Assembly (NCBI GenBank): GCA_036417435.1
Contig: JAZAQT010000670.1
Location: 434,001-498,000, forward strand
Reading direction: 5' to 3'
DNA from: Inia geoffrensis
Lineage: Eukaryota; Chordata; Mammalia; Artiodactyla; Iniidae
DNA: 64,000 nt
Position 1 is the first letter of the stretch; every line of letters starts with the position of its first letter. Both the position numbers and the translations under genes were made by a program. The notes below the pieces were generated by a model. It searched no databases. It saw only the letters and a program-made list of their open reading frames with translations, and had not been told where the DNA came from. Shown here piece after piece: positions 52,069 to 64,000 of the stretch.

Positions 52069-53803
52069 ATGGATATAGAAGTTGTGGTACATCCCTACAA
52101 TGGAATATCACTCAACAATGAAATCAATGGCAACAGACCAGTAGCAGCATAATGAGAGGATTTAGTTATGATGATTCTAAGTGAAATAAGTCACACAGAA
52201 AAAGAAACATCATAAGATATCACTAATACCGGGAATGTAAACACAGCTACACGTGAACTGCATTACAAAACACAACAGAGTCTCACATTTACAAAAGAAA
52301 CTTATGCTTGCATAGGGGAAAGGAGAGTGGGGAGACTGCATAAAACCAGAGGTTCACATTAGGACAGATACCATTCCATAAGCCAAATATATATTAGACA
52401 AGACCTACTCCTTGCTCAACCAAATGGACTCAACACCCAGTATTCAAAACCTTGGAATATGCCTGACTATGAAGAAAATTAAAACCCATACATTTATAGG
52501 TCTCCATAAGAAAATCATTTGTGTACAGCACCATACACACAGCAGTGTCAATAAGCTAAATCCCCTTATAAAAATAAATTTGAAAAACAAAACACAAGGA
52601 CTGTGAAATAGAGAGAAATTCTTAAATAAGTCCTTCAGGGTTTGTGAGGAATCTTGGATTTACCACCTCTACATCCACAGCTGGGGGAGAGATAAGGCTG
52701 GACACTTGGGGCTGATAGTATTGGTGAGGGAATGCAGACCCTGTGAGGTAATGGTGCATTGTTCCCATTCCACGAGTCCCAAATCTCCACGTTTAAGGGA
52801 TTTATCCTTCAGCTAAAACAAGCATTGAAAACCCAGAATATGGTCCACGAAGTGATCAGGCATAATTTCTAAAACTCATCGCCATTTTCGCCCCCTGATA
52901 CTCGAGTTCGCCGTGCCAGATGCGATATTAACATTCTCCCCACTTGGAGAGTCAGTGCCTTTGACCTCTTGTTTGGCACAGTTTGCAATTTCTGTGGAAG
53001 ATGAACAGGAATAAGGAGAACCAATGAGCGGCTAACTCGATGTGTTTGGACGGGCACATTGAACTCTGATTTCCCTACAGGAAGAAGAATTCACCAAAGG
53101 CTCAGCGGGTCATGCCGGAACGAGATTAGGGCCTGAAGCAATTCTTCGGGTTTGCGGTCAGCTCACAAGAAAGCGAGTTGAGAAAGGGAGATCTTTGGCA
53201 CTGTAACTCACAATCCTGCAGAGTTCCAAATGACCCCTATCATCCAAAAATTTATTGAAGGAAGGCTGTGAAGAGGACTTGAACGCGACGCAGAATTGCA
53301 GAAAACAGATATCAGGGGGTAGATAAGAATTGCTCTGAAAGCGTAGGAAAAGAGGCAGCAGTTCGACAGTGATGCACTTGGCCAAAAAGGGCGTATGCGT
53401 TTTTTCCTGAATATATTCAGGAAAAAACGCATACGCCCTTTTTGGCCAACCAAGCAAGCCTGCAATGGAAATCCGCACTACAAGGAAGTCTCACTTCCCA
53501 ACGATCCAAAGGGCCGTCCGAAAAAAGTGTAAAATCCAGAGAGGCAGGACAGGCCGTGGAGAACCGGCAGCCTTGTTATGCTGATGGGCGGGATGTAAAT
53601 TGCCAACAGCCACTCTGGAGAAGTGGATGGTGTTTCCTGGAACAAAGAAAAAACCAAGCTAGAGAGCCTAGGGCACTTCCACTTATGGTGCTATAGATTC
53701 GGAAAATTTAAATGAAAAAGACACAGCCACACCAAAGTGTGGGGCTGCTCTGTGTACGGGATCCTTGACTATGGGACAACTTTAATAGCCCAGAAAGAGA
53801 AAA
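52069..53803 (+). repeat. Satellite monomer 31 (1,735 bp)
   Basis: h1 front with 1-bp loss in 'cttgcatagggg'; middle related to monomer 30. Private 'ccctgtgagg', 'aaagtgtgggg' and 'atgggacaac'. Confidence 0.97.
53378..53449. repeat. 72-bp palindrome, copy 31 (perfect)
   Basis: Both arms match fully. Confidence 0.98.
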
Positions 53804-55537
53804 ATGGATATAGAAGTTGTGGTACATCCCTACAATGGAATATCACTCAACAATGAAATCAATGGCAACACACCAGTAGCAGCATAATGACAGGATTTAG
53901 TTATGATGATTCTAAGTGAAATAAGTCACACAGAAAAAGAAACATCATAAGATATCACTAATACCGGGAATGTAAACACGGCTACGTGTGAACTGCATTA
54001 CAAAACACAACAGAGTCTCACATTTACAAAAGAAACTTATGCTTGCTTAAGGGGAAAGGAGAGTGGGGAGGCTGCATAAAACCAGAGGTTCATATTAGGA
54101 CAGATACCATTCCATAAGCCAAATATATATTAGACAAACCTACTCCTTGCTCAACGAAATGGACTCAACACCCCGTATTCAAAACCTACGAATATGCCTG
54201 ACTATGAAGAAAATTAAAACCCATACATTTATAGGTCTCCATAAGAAAATCATTTGTGTACAGCACCATACACACAGCAGTGTCAATAAGCTAAATCCCC
54301 TTATAAAAATAAATTTGAAAAACAAAACACAAGGACTGTGAAATAGAGAGAAATTCTTAAATAAGTCCTTCAGGGCTTGTGAGGAATCTTGGATTTACCA
54401 CCTCTACATCCACAGCTGGGGGAGAGATAAGGCTGGACACTTGGGGCTGATAGTATTGGTGAGGGAATGCAGACCCTTTGAGGTAATGGTGCATGGTTCC
54501 CATTCCACGGGTCCCAAATCTCCACGTTTAAGGGATTTATCCTTCAGCTAAAATATGCATGGAAAACCCAGAATATGGTCCACGAAGTGATCAGGCATAA
54601 TTTCTAAAACTCATCGCCATTTTCGCCCCCTGATACTCGAGTTCGCCGTTCCAGATGCGATATTAACATTCTTCCCACTTGGAGAGTCAGTGCCTTTGAC
54701 CTCTTCTTTGGCACAGTTTGCAATTTCTGTGGAAGATGAACAGGAATAAGGAGAACCAATGAGCGGCTAACTCGATGTGTTTGGACGGGCACATTGAACT
54801 CTGATTTCCCTACAGGAAGAAGAATTCACCAAAGGCTCAGCGGGCCATGCCGGAACGAGATTAGGGCCTGAAGCAATTCTTCGGGTTTTCGGTCAGCTCA
54901 CAAGAAAGCGAGTTGAGAAAAGGAGATCTTTGGCACTGTAACTCACAATCCTGCAGAGTTCCAAATGACCCCTATCATCCAAAAATTTATTGAAGGAAGG
55001 CTGTGAAGAGGACTTGAACGCGACGCAGAATTGCAGAAAACAGATATCAGGGGGTAGATAAGAATTGCTCTGAAAGCGTAGGAAAAGAGGCAGCAGTTCG
55101 ACAGTGATGCACTTGGCCAAAAAGGGCGTATGCGTTTTTTCCTGAATATATTCAGGAAAAAACGCATACGCCCTTTTTGGCCAACCAAGCAAGCCTGCAA
55201 TGGAAATCCGCACTACAAGAAGTCTCACTTCCCACCGATCCAAAGGGCCGTCCGAAAAAAGTGTAAAATCCAGAGAGGCAGGACAGGCCGTGGAGAACCG
55301 GCAGCCTTGTTATGCTGATGGGCGGGATGTAAATTGCCAACAGCCACTCTGGAGAAGTGGATGGTGTTTCCTGGAACAAAGAAAAAACCAAGCTAGAGAG
55401 CCTAGGGCACTTCCACTTATGGTGCTATAGATTCGGAAAATTTAAATGAAAAAGACACAGCCACACCAAAGTTTGGGGCTGCTCTGTGTACGGGATCCTT
55501 GACTATGGTACAACTTTAATAGCCAAGAAAGAGAAAA
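53804..55537 (+). repeat. Satellite monomer 32 (1,734 bp)
   Basis: h1. Private 'gacaaacctac' (2-bp loss) and 'cctacgaata'. Second half is the q type also found in monomers 35 and 37. Confidence 0.97.
55113..55184. repeat. 72-bp palindrome, copy 32 (perfect)
   Basis: Both arms match fully. Confidence 0.98.
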
Positions 55538-57271
55538 ATGGATATAGAAGTTGTGGTACATCCCTACAATGGAATATCACTCAACAATGAAATCAATGGC
55601 AACAGACCAGTAGCAGCATAATGAGAGGATTTAGTTATGATGATTCTAAGTGAAATAAGTCACACAGAAAAAGAAACATCATAAGATATCACTAATACCG
55701 GGACTGTAAACACGGCTACGTGAGAACTGCATTACAAAACACAACAGAGTCTCACATTTACAAAAGAAACTTATGCTTGCTTAAGGGAAAAGGAGAGTGG
55801 GGAGGCTGCATAAAACCAGAGGTTGACATTAGGACAGATACCATTCCATAAGCCAAATATATATTAGACAAGACCTACTGTTGCTCAACCAAATGGACTC
55901 TACACCCCGTATTCAAAACCCAGGAATATACCTGAGTATGAAGAAAATTAAAACCCATACATTTATAGGTCTCCATAAGAAAATCATTTGTGTACAGCAC
56001 CATACACACAGCAGTGTCAATAAGCTAAATCCCCTTATAAAAATAAATTTGAAAAAGAAAACACAAGGAATGTCAAATAGAGAGAAATTCTTAAATAAGT
56101 CCTTCAGGGCTTGTGAGGAATCTTGGATTTACCACCTCTACATCCACAGCTGGGGGAGAGATAAGGCTGGACACTTGGGGCTGATACTATTGGTGAGGGA
56201 ATGCAGACCCTTTGAGGTAATGGTGCATGGTTCCCATTCCACGGGTCCCAAATCTCCACGTTTAAGGGATTTATCCTTCAGCTAAAATAGGCATGGAAAA
56301 CCCAGAATATGGTCCACGAAGTGACCAGGCAAAATTTTAAAACTCATCGCCATTTTCGCCCCCTGGTACTCGAGTTCGCCGTTCCAGATGCGATATTAAC
56401 ATTCTCCCCACTTGGAGAGTCAGTGCCTTTGACCTCTTGTTTGGCACAGTTTGCAATTTCTGTGGAAGATGAACAGGAATAAGGAGAACCAATGAGCGGC
56501 TAACTCGATGTGTTTGGACGGGCACATTGAACTCTGATTTCCCTACAGGAAGAAGAATTCACCAAAGGCTCAGCGGGCGATGCCGGAACGAGATAAGGGC
56601 CTGAAGCAATTCTTCGGGTTTTCGGTCTGCTCACAAGAAAGCGAGTTGAGAAAAGGAGATCTTTGGCACTGTAACTCACAATCCTGCAGAGTTCCAAATG
56701 ACCCCTATCATCCAAAAATTTATTGAAGGAAGGCTGTGAAGAGGACTTGAATGCGACACAGAATTGCAGAAAACAGATATCAGGGGGTAGATAAGAATTG
56801 CTCTGAAAGCGTAGGAAAAGAGGCAGCAGTTCGACAGTGATGCGCTTGCCCAAAATGGACGTATGCGTTTTTTCCTGAATATATTCAGGAAAAAACGCAT
56901 ACGACCTTTTTGGCCAACCAAGCAAGCCTGCAATGGAAATCCGCACTACAAGGAAGTCTCACTTCCCACCGATCCAAAGGGCCGTCCGAAAAAAGTGTAA
57001 AATCCAGAGAGGCCGGACAGGCCATGGAGAACTGGCAGCCTTGTTATGCTGATGGGCCGGATGTAAATTGCCAACAGCCACTCTGGAGAAGTGGATGGTG
57101 TTTCCTGGATCAAAGAAAAAAACAAGCTAGAGAGCCTAGGGCACTTCCACTTATGGTGCTATAGATTCGGAAAATTTAAATGAAAAAGACACAGCCACAC
57201 CAAAGTTTGGGGCTGCTCTGTGTACGGGATCCTTGACTATGGTACAACTTTAATAGCCCAGAAAGAGAAAA
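55538..57271 (+). repeat. Satellite monomer 33 (1,734 bp, x front, p end)
   Basis: x front: 'gggactgtaaac', 'tacgtgagaac', 'ggactctacacc'. p end: degraded palindrome and 'gggccggatg'. Private 'ctactgttgc', 'gggcgatgcc' and 'ggtctgctcac'. Confidence 0.97.
56846..56917. repeat. Degraded palindrome, copy 33 (3 broken pairs)
   Basis: Left-arm changes at arm positions 4 (C), 11 (T) and 14 (A); right-arm A at 56904, which is the partner of left position 14 (56859). Confidence 0.97.
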
Positions 57272-59006
57272 ATGGATATAGAAGTTGTGGTACATCCCTA
57301 CAATGGAATATCACTCAACAATGAAATCAATGGCAACCGACCAGTAGCAGCATAGTGAGAGGATTTAGTTATGATGATTCTAAGTGAAATAAGTCACACA
57401 GAAAAAGAAACATCATAAGATATCACTAATACCGGGAATGTAAACACGGCTACGTGTGAACTGCATTACAAAACACAACAGAGTCTCACATTTACAAAAG
57501 AAACTTATGCTTGCTTAAGGGGAAAGGAGAGTGGGGAGGCTGCATAAAACCAGAGGTTCACATTAGGACAGATACCATTCCATAAGCCAAATATATATTA
57601 GACAAGAGCTACTCCTTGCTCAACCAAATGGACTCAACACCCCGTATTCAAAACCTAGGAATATGCCTGAGTATGAAGAAAATTAAAACCCATACATTTA
57701 TAGGTCTCCATAAGAAAATCATTTGTGTACAGCACCATACACACAGCAGTGTCAATAAGCTAAATCCCCTTATAAAAATAAATTTGAAAAACAAAACACA
57801 AGGACTGTGAAATAGAGAGAAATTCTTAAATAACTCCTTCAGGGCTTGTGAGGAATCTTGGATTTACCACCTCTACATCCACAGCTGGGGGAGAGATAAG
57901 GCTGGACACTTGGGGCTGATACTATTGGTGAGGGAATGCAGACCCTTTGAGGTAATGGTGCATGGTTCCCATTCCACGGGTCCCAAATCTCCACGTTTAA
58001 GGGATTTATCCTTCAGCTAAAATAGGCATGGAAAACCCAGAATATGGTCCACGAAGTGACCAGGCAAAATTTTAAAACTCATCGCCATTTTCGCCCCCTG
58101 GTACTCGAGTTCGCCGTTCCAGATGCGATATTAACATTCTCCCCACTTGGAGAGTCAGTGCCTTTGACCTCTTGTTTGGCACAGTTTGCAATTTCTGTGG
58201 AAGATGAACAGGAATAAGGAGAACCAATGAGCGGCTAACTCGATGTGTTTGGACGGGCACATTGAACTCTGATTTCCCTACAGGAAGAAGAATTCACCAA
58301 AGGCTCAGCGGGCCATGCCGGAACGAGATAAGGGCCTGAAGCAATTCTTCGGGTTTTCGGTCAGCTCACAAGAAAGCGAGTTGAGAAAAGGAGATCTTTG
58401 GCACTGTAACTCACAATCCTGCAGAGTTCCAAATGACCCCTATCATCCAAAAATTTATTGAAGGAAGGCTGTGAAGAGGACTTGAATGTGACGCAGAATT
58501 GCAGAAAACAGATATCAGGGGGTAGATAAGAATTGCTCTGAAAGCGTAGGAAAAGAGGCAGCAGTTCGACAGTGATGCGCTTGCCCAAAATGGACGTATG
58601 CGTTTTTTCCTGAATATATTCAGGAAAAAACGCATACGACCTTTTTGGCCAACCAAGCAAGCCTGCAATGGAAATCCGCACTACAAGGAAGTCTCACTTC
58701 CCACCGATCCAAAGGGCCGTCCGAAAAAAGTGTAAAATCCAGAGAGGCCGGACAGGCCATGGAGAACTGGCAGCCTTGTTATGCTGATGGGCCGGATGTA
58801 AATTGCCAACAGCCACTCTGGAGAAGTGGATGGTGTTTCCTGGAACAAAGAAAAAAACAAGCTAGAGAGCCTAGGGCACTTCCACTTATGGTGCTATAGA
58901 TTCGGAAAATTTAAATGAAAAAGACACAGCCACACCAAAGTTTGGGGCTGCTCTGTGTACGGGATCCTTGACTATGGTACAACTTTAATAGCCCAGAAAG
59001 AGAAAA
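57272..59006 (+). repeat. Satellite monomer 34 (1,735 bp, y front, p end; hybrid)
   Basis: y front: 'ccgaccagtag', 'catagtgag', 'caagagctac', 'aataactcc'. p end as in monomer 33. Private 'gaatgtgacg'. Confidence 0.97.
58581..58652. repeat. Degraded palindrome, copy 34 (3 broken pairs)
   Basis: Same changes as copy 33. Confidence 0.97.
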
Positions 59007-60741
59007 ATGGATATAGAAGTTGTGGTACATCCCTACAATGGAATATCACTCAACAATGAAATCAATGGCAACCGACCAGTAGCAGCATAGTGAGAGGATT
59101 TAGTTATGATGATTCTAAGTGAAATAAGTCACACAGAAAAAGAAACATCATAAGATATCACTAATACCGGGAATGTAAACACGGCTACGTGTGAACTGCA
59201 TTACAAAACACAACAGAGTCTCACATTTACAAAAGAAACTTATGCTTGCTTAAGGGGAAAGGAGAGTGGGGAGGCTGCATAAAACCAGAGGTTCACATTA
59301 GGACAGATACCATTCCATAAGCCAAATATATATTAGACAAGAGCTACTCCTTGCTCAACCAAATGGACTCAACACCCCGTATTCAAAACCTAGGAATATG
59401 CCTGAGTATGAAGAAAATTAAAACCCATACATTTATAGGTCTCCATAAGAAAATCATTTGTGTACAGCACCATACACACAGCAGTGTCAATAAGCTAAAT
59501 CCCCTTATAAAAATAAATTTGAAAAACAAAACACAAGGACTGTGAAATAGAGAGAAATTCTTAAATAACTCCTTCAGGGCTTGTGAGGAATCTTGGATTT
59601 ACCACCTCTACATCCACAGCTGGGGGAGAGATAAGGCTGGACACTTGGGGCTGATAGTATTGGTGAGGGAATGCAGACCCTTTGAGGTAATGGTGCATGG
59701 TTCCCATTCCACGGGTCCCAAATCTCCACATTTAAGGGATTTATCCTTCAGCTAAAATATGCATGGAAAACCCAGAATATGGTCCACGAAGGGATCAGGC
59801 ATAATTTCTAAAACTCATCGCCATTTTCGTCCCCTGGTACTCGAGTTCGCCGTTCCAGATGCAATATTATCATTCTCCCCACTTGGAGAGTCAGTGCCTT
59901 TGACCTCTTGTTTGGCACAGTTTGCAATTTCTGTGGAAGATGAACAGGAATAAGGAGAACCAATAAGCGGCTAACTTGATGTGTTTGGACGGGCACATTG
60001 AACTCTGATTTCCCTACAGGAAGAAGAATTCACCAAAGGCTCAGCGGGCCATGCCGGAACGAGATTAGGGCCTGAAGCAATTCTTCGGGTTTTCGGTCAG
60101 CTCACAAGAAAGCGAGTTGAGAAAAGGAGATCTTTGGCACTGTAACTCACAATCCTGCAGAGTTCCAAATGACCCCTATCATCCAAAAATTTATTGAAGG
60201 AAGGCTGTGAAGAGGACTTGAACGCGACGCAGAATTGCAGAAAACAGATATCAGGGGGTAGATAAGAATTGCTCTGAAAGCGTAGGAAAAGAGGCAGCAG
60301 TTCGACAGTGATGCACTTGGCCAAAAAGGGCGTATGCGTTTTTTCCTGAATATATTCAGGAAAAAACGCATACGCCCTTTTTGGCCAACCAAGCAAGCCT
60401 GCAATGGAAATCCGCACTACAAGAAGTCTCACTTCCCACCGATCCAAAGGGCCGTCCGAAAAAAGTGTAAAATCCAGAGAGGCAGGACAGGCCGTGGAGA
60501 ACCGGCAGCCTTGTTATGCTGATGGGCGGGATGTAAATTGCCAACAGCCACTCTGGAGAAGTGGATGGTGTTTCCTGGAACAAAGAAAAAACCAAGCTAG
60601 AGAGCCTAGGGCACTTCCACTTATGGTGCTATAGATTCGGAAAATTTAAATGAAAAAGACACAGCCACACCAAAGTTTGGGGCTGCTCTGTGTACGGGAT
60701 CCTTGACTATGGTACAACTTTAATAGCCAAGAAAGAGAAAA
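59007..60741 (+). repeat. Satellite monomer 35 (1,735 bp, y front, q end)
   Basis: y front, q end with perfect palindrome. Private 'ctccacattt', 'ccaataagcgg' (CCAAT context altered) and 'aacttgatg'. Confidence 0.97.
60317..60388. repeat. 72-bp palindrome, copy 35 (perfect)
   Basis: Perfect although it sits between degraded copies 34 and 36. Confidence 0.98.
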
Positions 60742-62476
60742 ATGGATATAGAAGTTGTGGTACATCCCTACAATGGAATATCACTCAACAATGAAATCAA
60801 TGGCAACAGACCAGTAGCAGCATATTGAGAGGATTTAGTTATGATGATTCTAAGTGAAATAAGTCACACAGAAAAAGAAACATCATAAGATATCACTAAT
60901 ACCGGGACTGTAAACACGGCTACGTGAGAACTGCATTACAAAACACAACAGAGTCTCACATTTACAAAAGAAACTTATGCTTGCTTAAGGGAAAAGGAGA
61001 GTGGGGAGGCTGCATAAAACCAGAGGTTGACATTAGGACAGATACCATTCCATAAGCCAAATATATATTAGACAAGACCTACTCCTTGCTCAACCAAATG
61101 GACTCTACACCCCGTATTCAAAACCCAGGAATATACCTGAGTATGAAGAAAATTAAAACCCATACATTTATAGGTCTCCATAAGAAAATCATTTGTGTAC
61201 AGCACCATACACACAGCAGTGTCAATAAGCTAAATCCCCTTATAAAAATAAATTTGAAAAAGAAAACACAAGGAATGTCAAATAGAGAGAAATTCTTAAA
61301 TAAGTCCTTCAGGGCTTGTGAGGAATCTTGGATTTACCACCTCTACATCCACAGCTGGGGGAGAGATAAGGCTGGACACTTGGGGCTGATACTATTGGTG
61401 AGGGAATGCAGACCCTTTGAGGTAATGGTGCATGGTTCCCATTCCACGGGTCCCAAATCTCCACGTTTAAGGGATTTATCCTTCAGCTAAAATAGGCATG
61501 GAAAACCCAGAATATGGTCCACGAAGTGACCAGGCAAAATTTTAAAACTCATCGCCATTTTCGCCCCCTGGTACTCGAGTTCGCCGTTCCAGATGCGATA
61601 TTAACATTCTCCCCACTTGGAGAGTCAGTGCCTTTGACCTCTTGTTTGGCACAGTTTGCAATTTCTGTGGAAGATGAACAGGAATAAGGAGAACCAATGA
61701 GCGGCTAACTCGATGTGTTTGGACGGGCACATTGAACTCTGATTTCCCTACAGGAAGAAGAATTCACCAAAGGCTCAGCGGGCCATGCCGGAACGAGATA
61801 AGGGCCTGAAGCAATTCTTCGGGTTTTCGGTCAGCTCACAAGAAAGCGAGTTGAGAAAAGGAGATCTTTGGCACTGTAACTCACAATCCTGCAGAGTTCC
61901 AAATGACCCCTATCATCCAAAAATTTATTGAAGGAAGGCTGTGAAGAGGACTTGAATGCGACGCAGAATTGCAGAAAACAGATATCAGGGGGTAGATAAG
62001 AATTGCTCTGAAAGCGTAGGAAAAGAGGCAGCAGTTCGACAGTGATGCGCTTGCCCAAAATGGACGTATGCGTTTTTTCCTGAATATATTCAGGAAAAAA
62101 CGCATACGACCTTTTTGGCCAACCAAGCAAGCCTGCAATGGAAATCCGCACTACAAGGAAGTCTCACTTCCCACCGATCCAAAGGGCCGTCCGAAAAAAG
62201 TGTAAAATCCAGAGAGGCCGGACAGGCCATGGAGAACTGGCAGCCTTGTTATGCTGATGGGCCGGATGTAAATTGCCAACAGCCACTCTGGAGAAGTGGA
62301 TGGTGTTTCCTGGAACAAAGAAAAAAACAAGCTAGAGAGCCTAGGGCACTTCCACTTATGGTGCTATAGATTCGGAAAATTTAAATGAAAAAGACACAGC
62401 TACACCAAAGTTTGGGGCTGCTCTGTGTACGGGATCCTTGACTATGGTACAACTTTAATAGCCCAGAAAGAGAAAA
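60742..62476 (+). repeat. Satellite monomer 36 (1,735 bp, x front, p end)
   Basis: Counterpart of monomer 33 without its private changes. Private 'gcatattgag' and 'cagctacacc'. Confidence 0.97.
62051..62122. repeat. Degraded palindrome, copy 36 (3 broken pairs)
   Basis: Same changes as copies 33 and 34. Confidence 0.97.
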
Positions 62477-64000
62477 ATGGATATAGAAGTTGTGGTACAT
62501 CCCTACAATGGAATATCACTCAACAATGAAATCAATGGCAACCGACCAGTAGCAGCATAGTGAGAGGATTTAGTTATGATGATTCTAAGTGAAATAAGTC
62601 ACACAGAAAAAGAAACATCATAAGATATCACTAATACCGGGAATGTAAACACGGCTACGTGTGAACTGCATTACAAAACACAACAGAGTCTCACATTTAC
62701 AAAAGAAACTTATGCTTGCTTAAGGGGAAAGGAGAGTGGGGAGGCTGCATAAAACCAGAGGTTCACATTAGGACAGATACCATTCCATAAGCCAAATATA
62801 TATTAGACAAGAGCTACTCCTTGCTCAACCAAATGGACTCAACACCCCGTATTCAAAACCTAGGAATATGCCTGAGTATGAAGAAAATTAAAACCCATAC
62901 ATTTATAGGTCTCCATAAGAAAATCATTTGTGTACAGCACCATACACACAGCAGTGTCAATAAGCTAAATCCCCTTATAAAAATAAATTTGAAAAACAAA
63001 ACACAAGGACTGTGAAATAGAGAGAAATTCTTAAATAACTCCTTCAGGGCTTGTGAGGAATCTTGGATTTACCACCTCTACATCCACAGCTGGGGGAGAG
63101 ATAAGGCTGGACACTTGGGGCTGATAGTATTGGTGAGGGAATGCAGACCCTTTGAGGTAATGGTGCATGGTTCCCATTCCACGGGTCCCAAATCTCCACG
63201 TTTAAGGGATTTATCCTTCAGCTAAAATATGCATGGAAAACCCAGAATATGGTCCACGAAGGGATCAGGCATAATTTCTAAAACTCATCGCCATTTTCGT
63301 CCCCTGGTACTCGAGTTCGCCGTTCCAGATGCAATATTATCATTCTCCCCACTTGGAGAGTCAGTGCCTTTGACCTCTTGTTTGGCACAGTTTGCAATTT
63401 CTGTGGAAGATGAACAGGAATAAGGAGAACCAATGAGCGGCTAACTCGATGTGTTTGGACGGGCACATTGAACTCTGATTTCCCTACAGGAAGAAGAATT
63501 CACCAAAGGCTCAGCGGGCCATGCCGGAACGAGATTAGGGCCTGAAGCAATTCTTCGGGTTTTCGGTCAGCTCACAAGAAAGCGAGTTGAGAAAAGGAGA
63601 TCTTTGGCACTGTAACTCACAATCCTGCAGAGTTCCAAATGACCCCTATCATCCAAAAATTTATTGAAGGAAGGCTGTGAAGAGGACTTGAACGCGACGC
63701 AGAATTGCAGAAAACAGATATCAGGGGGTAGATAAGAATTGCTCTGAAAGCGTAGGAAAAGAGGCAGCAGTTCGACAGTGATGCACTTGGCCAAAAAGGG
63801 CGTATGCGTTTTTTCCTGAATATATTCAGGAAAAAACGCATACGCCCTTTTTGGCCAACCAAGCAAGCCTGCAATGGAAATCCGCACTACAAGAAGTCTC
63901 ACTTCCCACCGATCCAAAGGGCCGTCCGAAAAAAGTGTAAAATCCAGAGAGGCAGGACAGGCCGTGGAGAACCGGCAGCCTTGTTATGCTGATGGGCGGG
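62477..64000 (+). repeat. Satellite monomer 37, cut by the window end (1,524 bp seen)
   Basis: y front, q end, counterpart of monomer 35. The array continues past the window. Confidence 0.97.
63787..63858. repeat. 72-bp palindrome, copy 37 (perfect)
   Basis: Both arms match fully. Confidence 0.98.

Larger units (their letters stand above)
56287..59650 (+). repeat. Monomer-sized duplication creating hybrid monomer 34
   Basis: The second half of monomer 33 plus the first half of 34 recurs one period (about 1,735 bp) downstream as the second half of 34 plus the first half of 35. Markers: 'aataggcatgg', 'gcttgcccaaaatgg', 'gggccggatg', then 'ccgaccagtagcagcatagtg' and 'caagagctac'. Monomers 36-37 show the same order without the extra unit. 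Edges are approximate. Confidence 0.7.
1..64000 (+). repeat. Satellite DNA array, ~1.735-kb monomer, 36 full copies plus one partial; probable common cetacean satellite
   Basis: Seen: the same unit recurs in one orientation without a break. I phase each monomer at the ATGGATATAGAAG-like string that begins the window; it recurs at 1740, 3476, 5215 and so on to 62477. Monomers are 1,731-1,739 bp and differ from each other by scattered substitutions and a few 1-4-bp indels. Landmarks that occur about once per unit are CTCGAG (834-839 in copy 1), GAATTC (1020-1025; lost in copy 2) and GGATCC (1695-1700). No unique sequence or foreign insert interrupts the array. Known: a ~1.7-1.76-kb satellite related to L1 is typical of non-delphinoid cetaceans, while delphinoids carry a ~1.58-kb form. 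Inferred: heterochromatic satellite of a whale. The array claim is certain; the species group rests on unit length plus the L1 type and was not checked against a database. Confidence 0.97.

Noticed and set aside
55881..56285. 130-134-codon plus-strand frames in monomers 15, 33 and 36
   Set aside because: They arise where 'gactgtgaaat' became 'gaatgttaaat' or 'gaatgtcaaat', removing a stop just after the L1 A-rich end. They read antisense-free but meaningless sequence across the L1/non-L1 boundary and are absent from most copies.
56500..56946. The longest frame, 148 codons on the minus strand in monomer 33
   Set aside because: It is the usual minus-strand frame lengthened by one stop-losing change at 56628 ('ggtctgctc' for 'ggtcagctc'), private to this copy.
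1..64000. CRISPR array or bacterial origin
   Set aside because: The repeat unit is 1.7 kb with no short direct repeats and spacers, and the L1-derived part is mammalian.

Overview
The whole 64-kb window is one uninterrupted head-to-tail satellite DNA array. A unit of about 1,735 bp (range seen: 1,731-1,739 bp) repeats in one orientation from the first base to the last, giving 36 complete monomers and a 37th cut off by the window end. I see no unique sequence, no inserted element, no inversion and no credible protein-coding or RNA gene. Many 60-148-codon open frames recur once per monomer, but they lie on both strands of the same DNA, run through a palindrome, and open or close with single-base changes between copies, so I do not call them genes.

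Organism: the first ~530 bp of every monomer, plus roughly the last 35 bp of the preceding one, resembles the 3' end of a mammalian LINE-1 element of the cetartiodactyl type. The similarity runs from an ORF2-end-like stretch through the 3'UTR to a poly(A) signal and an A-rich end. A ~1.7-kb satellite built partly on L1 matches what I recall of the 'common cetacean satellite', whose monomer is ~1.7-1.76 kb in baleen whales and other non-delphinoids and ~1.58 kb in delphinoids. I recall published work describing L1 as the basic unit of cetacean heterochromatin satellites. My inference is centromeric or other constitutive heterochromatin of a non-delphinoid whale; no database was searched.

Monomer anatomy, as offsets from each monomer start: ~1-530 is L1-derived, with a poly(A) signal near 506. 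About 531-1310 is of unrecognised origin. About 1314-1385 (1310-1381 in shorter copies) is a 72-bp palindrome with no spacer, perfect in 23 of 37 copies. About 1386-1700 is again unrecognised. Near +1700 a new L1-like stretch leads into the next monomer.

Layout: monomers 1-6 (1-10428) are two copies of a 5,214-bp trimer. Monomers 6-9 (8690-15639) alternate as a 3,475-bp dimer. Monomers 10-13 with the start of 14 (15737-22751) are two nearly identical copies of a 3,468-bp dimer. Monomers 14-32 (22576-55537) are irregular, with single-monomer duplications (17/18, 22/23, probably 26/27 and 30/31) and mosaics of two sequence haplotypes. Monomers 33-37 (55538-64000) return to a dimer pattern with one extra hybrid monomer. 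The picture is of a satellite being reshaped by unequal exchange and gene conversion. All comparisons were made by eye; no percentages were computed.
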